Shown: one piece after another, positions 35,573 through 44,758 of the stretch
Layout: each line of letters starts with the position of its first letter
Numbering within the stretch: the first letter of the stretch is position 1
Assembly (NCBI GenBank): GCA_947494435.1
Contig: CANLUY010000001.1
Location: 1,602,001-1,666,000, forward strand
Direction of reading: 5' to 3'
DNA: 64,000 nucleotides
Source of the DNA: an uncultured Litoreibacter sp.
GTDB taxonomy: Bacteria; Pseudomonadota; Alphaproteobacteria; Rhodobacterales; Rhodobacteraceae
Position numbers and translations under genes: made by a program
Notes under the pieces: model-generated
Database searches by the model: none
Seen by the model: the letters and a program-made list of their open reading frames with translations, nothing else
Told to the model about the DNA's origin: nothing

Positions 35573-36431
35573 AGAACCATTGCCCTGGTTCCATCAATCC
35601 AAGCTCCATCAGTTGATTGGAATTCCATTCGAACTTCTCCGAATTTTTCCACCAGAAATGCGGGATCGCATACATGGATCCGGGATTGCTCATCAAAGCC
35701 TTCGCCGTCCGAAATGAGCACATCGTCGCTGAAATATTATGATGCCACGGACAGGAATAAGTATTGTATTCCTCATCATTGAACGTGTGATTTTCTTTCA
35801 GCTCAAGCCCCTTGTAAGCCCGAAACAACCCCACCCGATCTATCCGCCGCTTGGCCCACGGCACATGCTCTTCATAGCGCCACCGAAGCCCGCCAAAGAA
35901 GTCCAACTGTCGCTCCAAAGCGTGCCCATCCTGAGTGAAGCGCTGCAGTGCATAATATCCCGACTTATCAAGGTGAGCATTCTCCAACGAGACCGCATTG
36001 CTATGCTTGCCCAAATCCGACGAATACAGATCAATCACGTAAGTCATGATCGTATCCCGCCGCTCCTCCATATTAAATGCCACCAACTCCCGAACATTCC
36101 GGGTCTCGCAGAACGGAAAATACAAGTACTCGGCGTTAAAGCAGTAATGCAGCCACTGCCCCGCACAGGCCTCGATCATCGCATTGACCACGCTGCTGAA
36201 CGCACCTTTCTCGTGCATGTTATGCGCAATCAAATGAACGCCCGCATCCTCCTTCGGATGTAAGTCAGGGTTGCCGAAAACCAGCACTTCGGAAAAGCCG
36301 CTCTTAAGGCAATGCGCAATCGTGCTGTCGACCTCAACGCTGTCTTCAAGCAACACCAGCGCATACGGTCCCTTGGGGTCCAAGACCGTCGGGATTGCTC
36401 TGATAAATCCATTGAGTGACGAGTGGTGCAT
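35571..36431 (-). CDS. Glycosyltransferase-like protein of unknown specificity
   Basis: A 286-residue protein resembling GT-A-type glycosyltransferases in layout: an N-terminal beta-strand block (PYALVLLEDSVEVDSTIAHCL, then EVLVFGNPD), a central Asp-rich strand region (MTYVIDLYSSDLG) and an aromatic C-terminal part (HFWWKNSEKFEWNS). Similar proteins occur beside surface-glycan genes in roseobacters, but I cannot identify donor or acceptor. No signal or membrane segment is present. It stands alone, divergent from miaB, with copy A of the hairpin repeat at its stop. Confidence 0.5.
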   Translation of the reverse strand: MHHSSLNGFIRAIPTVLDPKGPYALVLLEDSVEVDSTIAHCLKSGFSEVLVFGNPDLHPKEDAGVHLIAHNMHEKGAFSSVVNAMIEACAGQWLHYCFNAEYLYFPFCETRNVRELVAFNMEERRDTIMTYVIDLYSSDLGKHSNAVSLENAHLDKSGYYALQRFTQDGHALERQLDFFGGLRWRYEEHVPWAKRRIDRVGLFRAYKGLELKENHTFNDEEYNTYSCPWHHNISATMCSFRTAKALMSNPGSMYAIPHFWWKNSEKFEWNSNQLMELGLMEPGQWF

Positions 36432-36543
36432 AAAGGGGGCGTGCCTGCTTTTTTCTTGGCCGTAAACTCATGCATCAGCCTCTTAATTGCAAGACTGCTG
36501 CGCCTGATGTAAGCCGCCAGTGAACCGCGAAACGGATGCTGTC

Positions 36544-37857
36544 ATGACCAACACCAAGAAGCTCTATATCAAAACGTATGGATGTCAGATGAACGTCTAC
36601 GATAGCGAGCGCATGGCCGAGGCGCTTGAGGTCGGCGGATATGAGCAAACCCAAGACATGGACGAAGCGGACATGATTTTGCTGAATACATGTCATATCC
36701 GTGAAAAAGCGGCCGAAAAGGTCTACTCGGATCTGGGCCGCCTGAAGCCCTTGCATGATGCCAAGCCCGACCTGAAAATCGGTGTGGCCGGCTGCGTGGC
36801 GCAAGCGGAGGGGCAAGAGATCATGCGCCGTCAGCCCATGGTAGACTTGGTGGTTGGCCCACAAACCTACCATCGTTTGCCGGAGATGATGAAAGAGGTG
36901 AACGCTGGACGGCAAGCGCTGGATACGGACTTCCCTGAGGAAGACAAATTCAATCTTCTTCCAAAACGCGAGCTGCCCGCCCGCAACCCGTCAGCTTTCC
37001 TGACCGTACAAGAAGGTTGCGATAAATTCTGCGCATTCTGTGTTGTCCCCTATACCCGTGGCGCGGAAGTCAGCCGTCCCGCCGCGCGCATCTTGAAAGA
37101 AGCTCAGGCTCTTGTTGATCGGGGTGTTCGGGAAATTACGCTGCTCGGGCAGAACGTGAACGCTTATCACGGCCACAAAGGTGGATTGGCCGGACTGATT
37201 TGGGACCTTGCGGAGATAGAGGACCTAAAGCGTATCCGGTTTACGACGTCCCACCCCAATGACATGGACGACGCCCTAATCGATGCCCACGGAACATGTG
37301 AAAAGCTGATGCCCTATCTGCACCTGCCCGTGCAATCTGGTTCTGATCGCATTCTGAAGGCGATGAACCGCAAACATACAGCGGACGCATACCGCGCTTT
37401 GATCGCCCGTATCCGAGAGGCGCGGCCTGACCTGATGTTCTCAGGAGATTTCATTGTCGGTTTCCCCGGCGAGACGGATGAAGATTTTGAAGCCACGCTG
37501 CAATTGGTGCGCGATGTACATTACGGTCAGGCCTATTCTTTTAAGTATTCTGCGAGACCGGGCACACCAGCGGCAGAGAAACCAGATGTACCTGCAGAAA
37601 TCGCTCATGAGCGGCTTCAAAGACTGCAGGCTCTGCTGACCGAACAGCAGTACCAGACGCAATCCGATATGGTTGGTCGAACGGTTAATGTCTTGTTCGA
37701 AAAACAAGGCCGCCAAGAGGGGCAATTGATCGGCAAGTCCGACTACCTCCATGCCGTCCATGCTGTCGCGCCTGTGGATATGATCGGCACGGTTCAGCCC
37801 GTAAGAATCACTAAGAGCATGACAAATTCACTTACAGGTCAGCTGATTAGCGATTGA
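36544..37857 (+). CDS. miaB: tRNA-2-methylthio-N6-dimethylallyladenosine synthase
   Basis: The ATG at 36544 gives 437 residues and the standard MiaB N-terminus. Cluster II ligands are Cys14, Cys50 and Cys84; radical-SAM cluster ligands are Cys159, Cys163 and Cys166 (CDKFCAFC). A TRAM RNA-binding domain closes the protein (about 370-435). It adds a methylthio group to position 37 of tRNAs reading UNN codons. It starts the conserved block that continues with phoH, ybeY, corC and lnt, here interrupted by two envelope genes. The gap 37858-38088 (231 bases) is AT-rich and presumably contains the promoter of the next pair. Confidence 0.96.
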   Translation: MTNTKKLYIKTYGCQMNVYDSERMAEALEVGGYEQTQDMDEADMILLNTCHIREKAAEKVYSDLGRLKPLHDAKPDLKIGVAGCVAQAEGQEIMRRQPMVDLVVGPQTYHRLPEMMKEVNAGRQALDTDFPEEDKFNLLPKRELPARNPSAFLTVQEGCDKFCAFCVVPYTRGAEVSRPAARILKEAQALVDRGVREITLLGQNVNAYHGHKGGLAGLIWDLAEIEDLKRIRFTTSHPNDMDDALIDAHGTCEKLMPYLHLPVQSGSDRILKAMNRKHTADAYRALIARIREARPDLMFSGDFIVGFPGETDEDFEATLQLVRDVHYGQAYSFKYSARPGTPAAEKPDVPAEIAHERLQRLQALLTEQQYQTQSDMVGRTVNVLFEKQGRQEGQLIGKSDYLHAVHAVAPVDMIGTVQPVRITKSMTNSLTGQLISD

Positions 37858-38088
37858 TTCTGCGCCAACTGCGATTTCTGAATTATGGCGACATCATCTT
37901 ATTCTGATAGAACAATGCTGGACCATCTCTGGTCACTGTTGCCAATTTGGCAACTATATGTGGTTCTTTTTTCTTTCAATGATACTCAAATTTGATAGAT
38001 TCAAGTAGATATAGAGTTGATGTGCTGCTGTGGGGCTATGGGTAGGCATCTTGAATGATGATGGAACTTCAGGCGAAGGACGATAGCT

Positions 38089-38727
38089 GTGACATTTAAA
38101 CTGTCAAAAACTCTGCAAGCCTTTGTGGGAGGATGCGCGATCGCGATGACGTCGTTGGCATTTTCGATCACCACAGCAAGCGCGCAGCAACAATACATAT
38201 TCACAGAAGATGGGTTCACCCAAGGAACTATCCAAAACGGACGCATTGCGAACCGCCGGACTGTCGTGGTTGAACGCTACATCCCGACAATCTGGGTTGA
38301 TCCTGACGGATGTGAGCACTGGGTCATGGATGACGGTTTCGAAGGCTTCATGACGCCACATGTGACACGTGATGGCCGCCCCGTTTGCCGTCGTGGTAAC
38401 ACGTGCGCTGTCATGAACTCGGATCAGTTGTTCGCGACCAATCAGCATACGATCAACGCATCGAACCGTGCGCGCCTTCAGCAGTTTTTCAAATCTGCGG
38501 GCGCTGGTGGTTATGTGATCGAAGGTCACACGGACTCGCGGGCATCTGACAATTACAACCTCGCTCTGTCTGAGCGTCGTGCACGTGCGGTTGCACAAGT
38601 TGCACGCAGCGTTGGTGCACGTGTCGTTGGCGTCAGGGGTTACGGCGAACGCGTCCCAAAGGCGTCTAACCGTACTGCATCCGGTAAAGCGGCCAACCGC
38701 CGTGTCGAAATTCAATGCGTCCGCTGA
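38089..38727 (+). CDS. OmpA-family protein with an N-terminal Cys/Trp-motif domain
   Basis: A 212-residue exported protein starting at GTG 38089 with AAGGA eight bases upstream. A signal peptide covers about residues 1-31 (cut after ASA). A short domain (about 65-105) then has the pattern IWVDPDGCEHWVMDDGFEGF followed by DGRPVC, repeated almost exactly in the next gene. A C-terminal OmpA-like peptidoglycan-binding domain (about 110-212) contains VIEGHTDSRASDNYN and AANRRVEIQC. Two conserved cysteines could form a disulfide in the periplasm. The function of the motif domain is unknown. It is cotranscribed with the lipoprotein gene 14 bases downstream. Confidence 0.85.
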   Translation: MTFKLSKTLQAFVGGCAIAMTSLAFSITTASAQQQYIFTEDGFTQGTIQNGRIANRRTVVVERYIPTIWVDPDGCEHWVMDDGFEGFMTPHVTRDGRPVCRRGNTCAVMNSDQLFATNQHTINASNRARLQQFFKSAGAGGYVIEGHTDSRASDNYNLALSERRARAVAQVARSVGARVVGVRGYGERVPKASNRTASGKAANRRVEIQCVR

Positions 38728-38741
38728 TCGGGAGAGAGAAC

Positions 38742-39041
38742 ATGACAACATTCAAGACTATCGCGTTCATCGGCGTCATTGCAGCCGTGTCAGCTTGCGA
38801 AAACAACCGCGGTGATACAACACGTGACTACGGTCGGGGCAATGGTGATCTGAGCGAACTCCAAGCTGGTATCTGGGTGGACCCTCGCGGGTGCGACCAC
38901 TGGATCATCGATGACGGGATCGAAGGATACCTGTCCGCGCGGCTGGATCGGAATGGCAAGCCTGTTTGTTCCGGTGCGGCCCCACCAGGTTATGCAACCG
39001 GCAACTACAAGGGCGGCACGGATATTGGCGACTCGATCTAA
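38742..39041 (+). CDS. Small lipoprotein carrying the same Cys/Trp-motif domain
   Basis: The ATG at 38742, with GGAGAG upstream, gives 99 residues. A lipoprotein signal ends in VSAC (Cys19). The mature part contains IWVDPRGCDHWIIDDGIEGY followed by NGKPVC, essentially the same domain as in the preceding OmpA-type protein. It ends in a Gly-rich tail. It looks like a lipid-anchored version of the domain without the peptidoglycan-binding part. A terminator follows, so the pair forms a complete two-gene unit. No known family is recognised. Confidence 0.82.
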   Translation: MTTFKTIAFIGVIAAVSACENNRGDTTRDYGRGNGDLSELQAGIWVDPRGCDHWIIDDGIEGYLSARLDRNGKPVCSGAAPPGYATGNYKGGTDIGDSI

Positions 39042-39065
39042 ATCGCCACAAAAAGTTCGCTACGA

Positions 39066-39096
39066 AAGGCTGCAGCATTCCACTGCAGCCTTTTTT
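39066..39096 (+). terminator. Rho-independent terminator of the OmpA/lipoprotein pair
   Basis: Ten-base stem AAGGCTGCAG / CTGCAGCCTT, seven-base loop and six T, 25 bases behind the lipoprotein stop. Confidence 0.9.
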
Positions 39097-39183
39097 GTTT
39101 CAAAGCTATGAAAATATGCCTCAAGCGCTTGCGCATGGTCTGAGGAGTTGTAACCATACCGATAGCCAACAAAGGAGATCGGA

Positions 39184-40197
39184 TTGACTTTCAGCGCCTT
39201 GACTCCGCCTAAAGCGGACGCCCCGGATCACGAACTGCTACTCGAATATCCAGACAATAGGCTCCTGATTGATCTTTGCGGCGAGTTCGACAGTCATCTG
39301 ACCCAAATTGAATCTACGCTTGGCGTTCAAATCGTCCGGCGCGGCAACCAGCTTGCCGTGATGGGGGAGGCCCGTGATGAAGCGGCCCGCGTGTTGAACG
39401 CGCTCTATGTCAGGCTGGAAACCGGCAAAGACGTTGCGCCAGCTGAGATCACTGCGGAAATCCGAATGGGCGGCTCCGACGAAGGCACTGGGACCCGCGA
39501 CGGCGATCAGATCGAGATGTTCAAGGGCGGCGAGGTCGAGATCAAGACCCGCAAGAAAACTGTTGAGCCGCGCACCCAAGCGCAAAAGGACTACGTGCTC
39601 TCCCTGATGGAAAACGAACTGGGATTTGGAATTGGACCCGCTGGGACAGGCAAGACGTATTTGGCCGTGGCAGTCGGAGTATCGAAATTCCTCAATGGCG
39701 AAGTTGATCGCATCATTCTTTCTCGTCCGGCGGTCGAGGCGGGTGAAAAACTGGGATATCTACCAGGTGACATGAAGGACAAAGTCGATCCTTACATGCA
39801 GCCGCTTTACGATGCTCTGAATGATTTTTTGCCCGGTAAACAGACCGCAAAGCTGATTGAAGAGAAGCGGATCGAGATCGCACCGCTGGCCTTTATGCGC
39901 GGGCGGACGCTGTCAAACGCGTTCGTCGTCCTTGATGAGGCGCAAAATGCGACGACAATGCAGATGAAAATGTTTCTGACCAGACTGGGGCAGGGATCGC
40001 GTATGGTCGTGACAGGCGATCGCAGTCAGGTTGATTTGCCCCGCGGCGTGAAGTCCGGTTTGCGGGACGCAGAGGATCTGTTGAAGGGCGTTCGCGGCGT
40101 TTCTTTCAACTACTTTACGTCAAAAGATGTGGTGCGCCATCCGCTGGTTGCACGAATAATCGAAGCCTATGAGACGTTTGAAAACAAACAGACCTGA
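39184..40197 (+). CDS. PhoH-family ATPase (YbeZ-like)
   Basis: A 337-residue protein starting at TTG 39184, supported by AAAGGAG eight bases upstream and no ATG nearby. An N-terminal KH-like region (about 20-100) precedes the PhoH ATPase domain (about 130-330) with Walker A GPAGTGKTYLAVAVG, SRPAVEAGEKLGYLPGD and Walker B VVLDEAQNATTMQ. YbeZ-type proteins work with the RNase YbeY in RNA metabolism, and ybeY is close downstream. Confidence 0.93.
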   Translation: MTFSALTPPKADAPDHELLLEYPDNRLLIDLCGEFDSHLTQIESTLGVQIVRRGNQLAVMGEARDEAARVLNALYVRLETGKDVAPAEITAEIRMGGSDEGTGTRDGDQIEMFKGGEVEIKTRKKTVEPRTQAQKDYVLSLMENELGFGIGPAGTGKTYLAVAVGVSKFLNGEVDRIILSRPAVEAGEKLGYLPGDMKDKVDPYMQPLYDALNDFLPGKQTAKLIEEKRIEIAPLAFMRGRTLSNAFVVLDEAQNATTMQMKMFLTRLGQGSRMVVTGDRSQVDLPRGVKSGLRDAEDLLKGVRGVSFNYFTSKDVVRHPLVARIIEAYETFENKQT

Positions 40198-40337
40198 TCC
40201 AATTTTCGGTTCGGCTTTTGTCGTTGATAAATCTAGTCTCTGATACGACGCATCTTCGTGAGGATGTGCCAAAATATTGCCGCAATTTTGATTAGATTGC
40301 GGGCAAAAGCCACTATACCGTCTGGAGACTGCAAGAA

Positions 40338-40472
40338 ATGTTGTTTGAGTATGTTGCGACAAATGCAACGCCCCTGTTTCAGGCGGCAAGTTTTACCGGC
40401 GGCGTCGCAGTCTTTTATCTTGTGATGCAGCGTACGCGACGTAAGCGCTTTGAGGAAAAAGGCGTCTCATAA
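40338..40472 (+). CDS. Possible 44-residue single-helix membrane microprotein
   Basis: A short open frame from ATG 40338 to TAA 40472. The product starts MLFEYVATNATPLFQAA, has one hydrophobic stretch (FTGGVAVFYLVM) and a strongly basic end (RTRRKRFEEK). A GGAG lies about 11 bases upstream of the start, somewhat far. It fills most of the 314-base interval between phoH and ybeY. The amino-acid pattern (exported N-terminus, helix, positive inside) is protein-like, but no family is recognised. Confidence 0.45.
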   Translation: MLFEYVATNATPLFQAASFTGGVAVFYLVMQRTRRKRFEEKGVS

Positions 40473-40511
40473 GCAGCTTGCGTCTTCTGCCGAGAACGCC
40501 CTAAGACCTGC

Positions 40512-41006
40512 ATGACTATGGCACAGGTTGAAACCATCATCGAAGATAGCCGCTGGGAAGATGCAGCGCTCCAAGCACGTGCTGCGAAAGCGTGCGGTGT
40601 CGTGTTCGAGATATTGGGACTGGATTCCCAATTCGAAGTCAGCGTGCTTGGCTGTGATGACACACGTATTTCTGGTCTCAATGACACCTTCCGTCAGAAG
40701 GCTGCCGCCACCAATGTGCTGAGCTGGCCGTCTACCGACCTTGCCCCCGATGTCTCTGGGGGGATACCTTCAGCGCCAAATCTGGCTGATCCGGAACTCG
40801 GCGATATTGCGATTTCCTACGACACATGCAAGCGAGAGGCCGCAGACCAAGCGAAAGAATTTGATGACCATGTCACACATCTTCTTGTTCACGGAACCTT
40901 ACATTTGCTTGGCTATGACCACGAAACCGACAAAGATGCCGCGTTGATGGAGGGTTTGGAAACCCGCATACTTGCAAAACTGGGTATATCGGACCCATAC
41001 TTATAG
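40512..41006 (+). CDS. ybeY: Endoribonuclease YbeY, rRNA maturation factor
   Basis: A 164-residue protein with the UPF0054 zinc motif His127, His131, His137 (HGTLHLLGYDH). The N-terminal part includes CGDD-like VLGCDDTRISGLNDTFR. It acts in 16S rRNA 3'-end maturation and ribosome quality control. Two nearby start codons (40512 and 40518) are possible. It lies between phoH and corC, as in many proteobacteria. Confidence 0.94.
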   Translation: MTMAQVETIIEDSRWEDAALQARAAKACGVVFEILGLDSQFEVSVLGCDDTRISGLNDTFRQKAAATNVLSWPSTDLAPDVSGGIPSAPNLADPELGDIAISYDTCKREAADQAKEFDDHVTHLLVHGTLHLLGYDHETDKDAALMEGLETRILAKLGISDPYL

Positions 41007-41044
41007 AACCGGGGCGGGTTTCGCCTTGATGTGGAAAAGGATCG

Positions 41045-41947
41045 ATGGGCTCAGATAACGACGCCTCGTCTAGCGCAGCGCAAAGCGCGCAGACTGAGAC
41101 AAGCGACGCCGCGACACGCAGGCCGGGCTTGTTTGAACGACTGACAGGGGCGCTCGCTCCGGCAAAACCAGAACAGGCCGATACGGCTGGACCGTCAATT
41201 GATGTGCGCTCTGCAGCCATTCAGGGCTTGGGGCTGACCAACCTTCATTCCAAACGGGTCGAAGACGTCGCAATACCACGTATCGAAATAGTCTCTGTTC
41301 CCGTCGATATTGGGCTTGATGAGCTGACCGAAGTATTCCGCGACAGTGGTCTCACGCGGCTACCGGTTTTTGAAGATACTCTGGATACGCCGGTCGGGCT
41401 TATTCACCTCAAGGACCTTGCGCTGAAGCATGGGTTCGGTGGCAAAGGGGCATCACGCGCAAAGTTCTCTTTGAAAGGTCTGGTGCGTGAGGTGCTGTTT
41501 GTACCGCCGTCCATGCCGATTGGGGTACTTTTGCAAAAGATGCAATCAGGCCGCAAGCATATGGCTTTGGTCATTGATGAGTATGGCGGCGTTGATGGCT
41601 TGGTCACTATTGAAGATCTGATTGAACAAGTGATTGGCGAAATTGAAGATGAGCATGACATTGAAGAAGCCGATACGTTCCGGTTAGAAAAACCCGGCGT
41701 TTATCTGGCTCAATCCCGCGCGCCGCTTGATGAGTTCGAAGCGGAAACAGGCTTGCGATTGTCCGATGACGAAATGGATGAAGACGTCGACACGTTGGGC
41801 GGTCTCGTCTTCCTTTTGACCGGACGTGTTCCTGCGCGTGGCGAAGTCGTGAAACACGCATCCGGTGCGGAGTTTGAGATTGTTGATGCCGACCCGCGGC
41901 GCATCAAGCGTATTCGGTTTCGGATGCCTGGCTACCCCGCCGAATGA
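41045..41947 (+). CDS. CBS-domain transporter-associated protein (CorC/HlyC family)
   Basis: A 300-residue cytoplasmic protein. A charged N-terminus is followed by two CBS domains (about 80-205, including [19 protein letters not shown] and [20 protein letters not shown]). The C-terminal CorC_HlyC domain (about 215-297) contains [19 protein letters not shown]. Relatives affect magnesium/cobalt efflux or bind adenosine nucleotides. It is coupled to lnt by an ATGA overlap, the usual arrangement. Confidence 0.92.
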   Translation: MGSDNDASSSAAQSAQTETSDAATRRPGLFERLTGALAPAKPEQADTAGPSIDVRSAAIQGLGLTNLHSKRVEDVAIPRIEIVSVPVDIGLDELTEVFRDSGLTRLPVFEDTLDTPVGLIHLKDLALKHGFGGKGASRAKFSLKGLVREVLFVPPSMPIGVLLQKMQSGRKHMALVIDEYGGVDGLVTIEDLIEQVIGEIEDEHDIEEADTFRLEKPGVYLAQSRAPLDEFEAETGLRLSDDEMDEDVDTLGGLVFLLTGRVPARGEVVKHASGAEFEIVDADPRRIKRIRFRMPGYPAE

Positions 41948-43434
41948 TCAAATCTCTTATTGAAAGGCGTTTGGTGCGTGCCGCGTTCTGCGTGGCTTTG
42001 GGTGCCCTATCTGCACTCGGTCAGGCCCCTTGGGGATTTTGGTGGCTGACGCTCTTGGCTTTCTGTGCCGTCTTTTGGCTTTTGACCTTCGCGCAGAATT
42101 GGAAATCCGCTGCGTGGACCGGATGGACCGTCGGTTTGGGATATTTTGCTATCGCACTATTTTGGATCGTCGAGCCGTTTCTCGTTGATATAGCGCGGCA
42201 CGGCTGGATGGCCCCTTTCGCGCTTTTGTTTATGGCTGGCGGTTTCGCGCTGTTCTGGGGAGCCGCTTTCGCTCTCGCGCACAGGATTGGGGGGCGGTTG
42301 CAGGCCGCCGCCGGTATCGTCCTTCTGACGTTGGTAGAGTTACTGCGCGGAGTTATCTTCACCGGCTTTCCATGGGCAATGATTGGTCACGTTTGGACGG
42401 ATCATCCGATCTTGCAATTGGCCGCGATATCGGGGGCAGGAGGGCTGACGTTCTTGACGCTCTTTCTGTCCGGTTTGCCTGTTATTATGCGCACATACGG
42501 TTCGGGCCTTCTAGTGTCAGCGCTCCTATTGGCGGCGTCATGGAGCTACGGGACCTATGTCCTCAGATCAACTGAGATACCGGAAACCGGGAAATTTGTT
42601 CGCCTCGTGCAGCCAAACGCTCCGCAACATCAAAAATGGGATCCTCGATATCTCGGTCAGTTCTTTGCGCGTCAATTGGCGATGACGGCTGAATCTGCAG
42701 ATGATCCGCTGAACGCTGTAATCTGGCCCGAAACAGCCGTCGCGACTTTGCTAAATGAAGCAGATGTCGCACTTGCGGCGATTGCCGACGCGGCAGATGG
42801 GGTTCCTGTTGTTTTCGGTGTGAATGCCCAAGTCGGCCAAACATACCGTAACAGTTTAGGCGTACTGGATGGCGCCGGTCACCTTGTTGAGACCTACCAT
42901 AAGCATCATCTTGTTCCGTTTGGAGAGTACGTCCCGCTCGGTGAGTTGATGGCGCAGCTTGGTATCCGGGGGATGGCGGCGCGTGATGGTGGAGGCTTTG
43001 GCGCAGGTCCCGGCGCGCGATTGTTGGATATCGAAGGGCTTGGCCGCGTCTTGCCGCTCATTTGCTATGAACTGATTTTTCCCCGCCACCTACGACAAAC
43101 GGAGCGCCCTGATCTCATAGTGCAAATCACAAATGACGCTTGGTTTGGGAATATCTCCGGGCCCTATCAGCATCTGGCGCAGGCACGGCTCCGCGCGGTG
43201 GAGCAAGGATTGGGATTGGTACGTTCTGCAAACACCGGGGTTAGCGCATCCATTGATCCGCTTGGTCGTGTGCTGCGGCAGATTCCTTTAAATCAAACGG
43301 GGTATATGGATGTCGCCGTACCGGGTGCACTTCCACCTACGCTTTATGCCAGAATTGGTGACAGATCCGTCACGGTTTTGCTGCTCTTGTTGCTCGTTGG
43401 AGTGTTCGCCGCGCGGAAGGCCATACGTGATTGA
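41944..43434 (+). CDS. lnt: Apolipoprotein N-acyltransferase
   Basis: A 496-residue inner-membrane enzyme with about six N-terminal membrane helices (1-215) and a periplasmic nitrilase-like domain (about 225-470). The Glu-Lys-Cys triad is visible in WPETAVATLL, YHKHHLVPFGEYVP and LPLICYELIFP. A C-terminal helix follows. It adds the third acyl chain to lipoproteins, several of which are encoded in this window. The ATG overlaps the stop of the CBS protein gene. Confidence 0.95.
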   Translation: MIKSLIERRLVRAAFCVALGALSALGQAPWGFWWLTLLAFCAVFWLLTFAQNWKSAAWTGWTVGLGYFAIALFWIVEPFLVDIARHGWMAPFALLFMAGGFALFWGAAFALAHRIGGRLQAAAGIVLLTLVELLRGVIFTGFPWAMIGHVWTDHPILQLAAISGAGGLTFLTLFLSGLPVIMRTYGSGLLVSALLLAASWSYGTYVLRSTEIPETGKFVRLVQPNAPQHQKWDPRYLGQFFARQLAMTAESADDPLNAVIWPETAVATLLNEADVALAAIADAADGVPVVFGVNAQVGQTYRNSLGVLDGAGHLVETYHKHHLVPFGEYVPLGELMAQLGIRGMAARDGGGFGAGPGARLLDIEGLGRVLPLICYELIFPRHLRQTERPDLIVQITNDAWFGNISGPYQHLAQARLRAVEQGLGLVRSANTGVSASIDPLGRVLRQIPLNQTGYMDVAVPGALPPTLYARIGDRSVTVLLLLLLVGVFAARKAIRD

Positions 43435-43472
43435 CGAGTTGAGCATCAACCATTAACCCGGCCGAAGCATTT

Positions 43473-43518
43473 CCCCTCAACGGCTTCCTGACGAGGGGTG
43501 TTTTTACATATCGGAGCG
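43473..43518 (+). promoter_or_regulatory. SAM/SAH riboswitch
   Basis: P1 stem CCCCTC (43473-43478) / GAGGGG (43493-43498) encloses AACGGCTTCCTGAC, the signature loop of the Rhodobacterales SAM/SAH riboswitch. After an U-rich linker, CGGAGC at 43512-43517 can pair with GCTTCC of the loop to form the pseudoknot, and it is also the metK ribosome binding site. SAM binding would therefore hide the Shine-Dalgarno sequence and shut off translation of metK. Confidence 0.9.
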
Positions 43519-43524
43519 CTCATC

Positions 43525-44691
43525 ATGGCACGCGACACTTACTTATTCACTTCGGAATCTGTTTCTGAGGGTCATCCAGATAAAATCTGTGACCGGATTT
43601 CGGATGCAATTCTTGACGCTTTTCTTGCAGAAGAAGCGATGGCGCGCGTGGCGTGCGAGACTTTTGCGACCACGGACCGGGTTGTGGTTGGCGGCGAGGT
43701 TGGCCTGTCCACCCGTGACAAGCTCGACACATTCATGGGCGGCGTTGAAGAGATCGTGCGCGGTTGCGTCAAGGCGATTGGTTACGAACAGGAAGGCTTC
43801 CATTGGGAGAACCTCAAGTTCGAAAACCTGCTGCACCCGCAATCTGCCCATATCGCGCAAGGCGTCGACAATGACGGCGCGGGCGATCAGGGCATCATGT
43901 TTGGCTATGCCTGCACGGAGACGCCTGAGCTGATGCCGGCTCCGATCCAATATTCCCACGCAATCCTGCGCAATCTGGCTGAGGCGCGTCATGCCGGCGA
44001 GGTTCCGCAACTGGGTCCGGATGCGAAATCGCAGCTGTCGGTCACATATGAAGGTGGCAAGCCCACGGGTGTGACCTCGATTGTCTTGTCGACACAGCAC
44101 CTTGACGAGAGCATGAGCAGCGCTGACGTGCGCGACGTGGTCGAGCCTTACATCCGCAAAACGCTGCCGGAGGGGTGGATCTCTGACGCGACGGAGTGGC
44201 ACGTGAACCCGACGGGCAAGTTTGTGATCGGTGGCCCTGACGGCGACGCGGGTCTGACGGGGCGTAAGATCATTGTGGACACCTATGGCGGTGCCGCGCC
44301 GCATGGTGGTGGTGCGTTCTCGGGCAAAGACCCGACCAAAGTGGACCGCTCAGCGGCCTATGCGGCGCGCTATCTGGCGAAGAACGTCGTAGCCGCCGGT
44401 CTGGCCGAGCGCTGCACGATCCAGTTGTCCTACGCGATCGGCGTGGCCAAGCCGTTGTCGATCTATTGCAACACGCATGGCACGGGCAAAGTCGAAGAGG
44501 CTGCAATCGAAGCGGCTGTGGCACAGTGCATGGACCTGACACCGCGCGGCATCATCGAACATCTCGGCCTGCGCCGCCCGGTCTACCAACGCACGGCCGC
44601 CTACGGCCACTTTGGCCGGACCCCGGCAGAGGATGGTGGCTTCAGCTGGGAGAAAACCGATCTGGTTGAGGGCCTCAAGACAGCCGTCTAA
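43525..44691 (+). CDS. metK: S-adenosylmethionine synthetase
   Basis: The ATG at 43525, eight bases behind the riboswitch Shine-Dalgarno sequence, gives 388 residues starting [20 protein letters not shown]. The signature blocks [16 protein letters not shown] and [19 protein letters not shown] are intact. It makes SAM from methionine and ATP. The gene is feedback-controlled by its product through the upstream riboswitch. Confidence 0.98.
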   Translation: MARDTYLFTSESVSEGHPDKICDRISDAILDAFLAEEAMARVACETFATTDRVVVGGEVGLSTRDKLDTFMGGVEEIVRGCVKAIGYEQEGFHWENLKFENLLHPQSAHIAQGVDNDGAGDQGIMFGYACTETPELMPAPIQYSHAILRNLAEARHAGEVPQLGPDAKSQLSVTYEGGKPTGVTSIVLSTQHLDESMSSADVRDVVEPYIRKTLPEGWISDATEWHVNPTGKFVIGGPDGDAGLTGRKIIVDTYGGAAPHGGGAFSGKDPTKVDRSAAYAARYLAKNVVAAGLAERCTIQLSYAIGVAKPLSIYCNTHGTGKVEEAAIEAAVAQCMDLTPRGIIEHLGLRRPVYQRTAAYGHFGRTPAEDGGFSWEKTDLVEGLKTAV

Positions 44692-44725
44692 CGCCCCGAT
44701 CCGCGCCGATCTAACGAGCTAAAGG

Positions 44726-44752
44726 AAAGGCGGGGCAATCCCCCGCCTTTTT
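44726..44752 (+). terminator. Rho-independent terminator of metK
   Basis: Ten-base stem AAAGGCGGGG / CCCCGCCTTT with a five-base loop and T run. It lies only seven bases before the trmB start, so trmB must be transcribed by read-through or from a promoter inside metK. Confidence 0.88.
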
Positions 44753-44758
44753 GATTGT

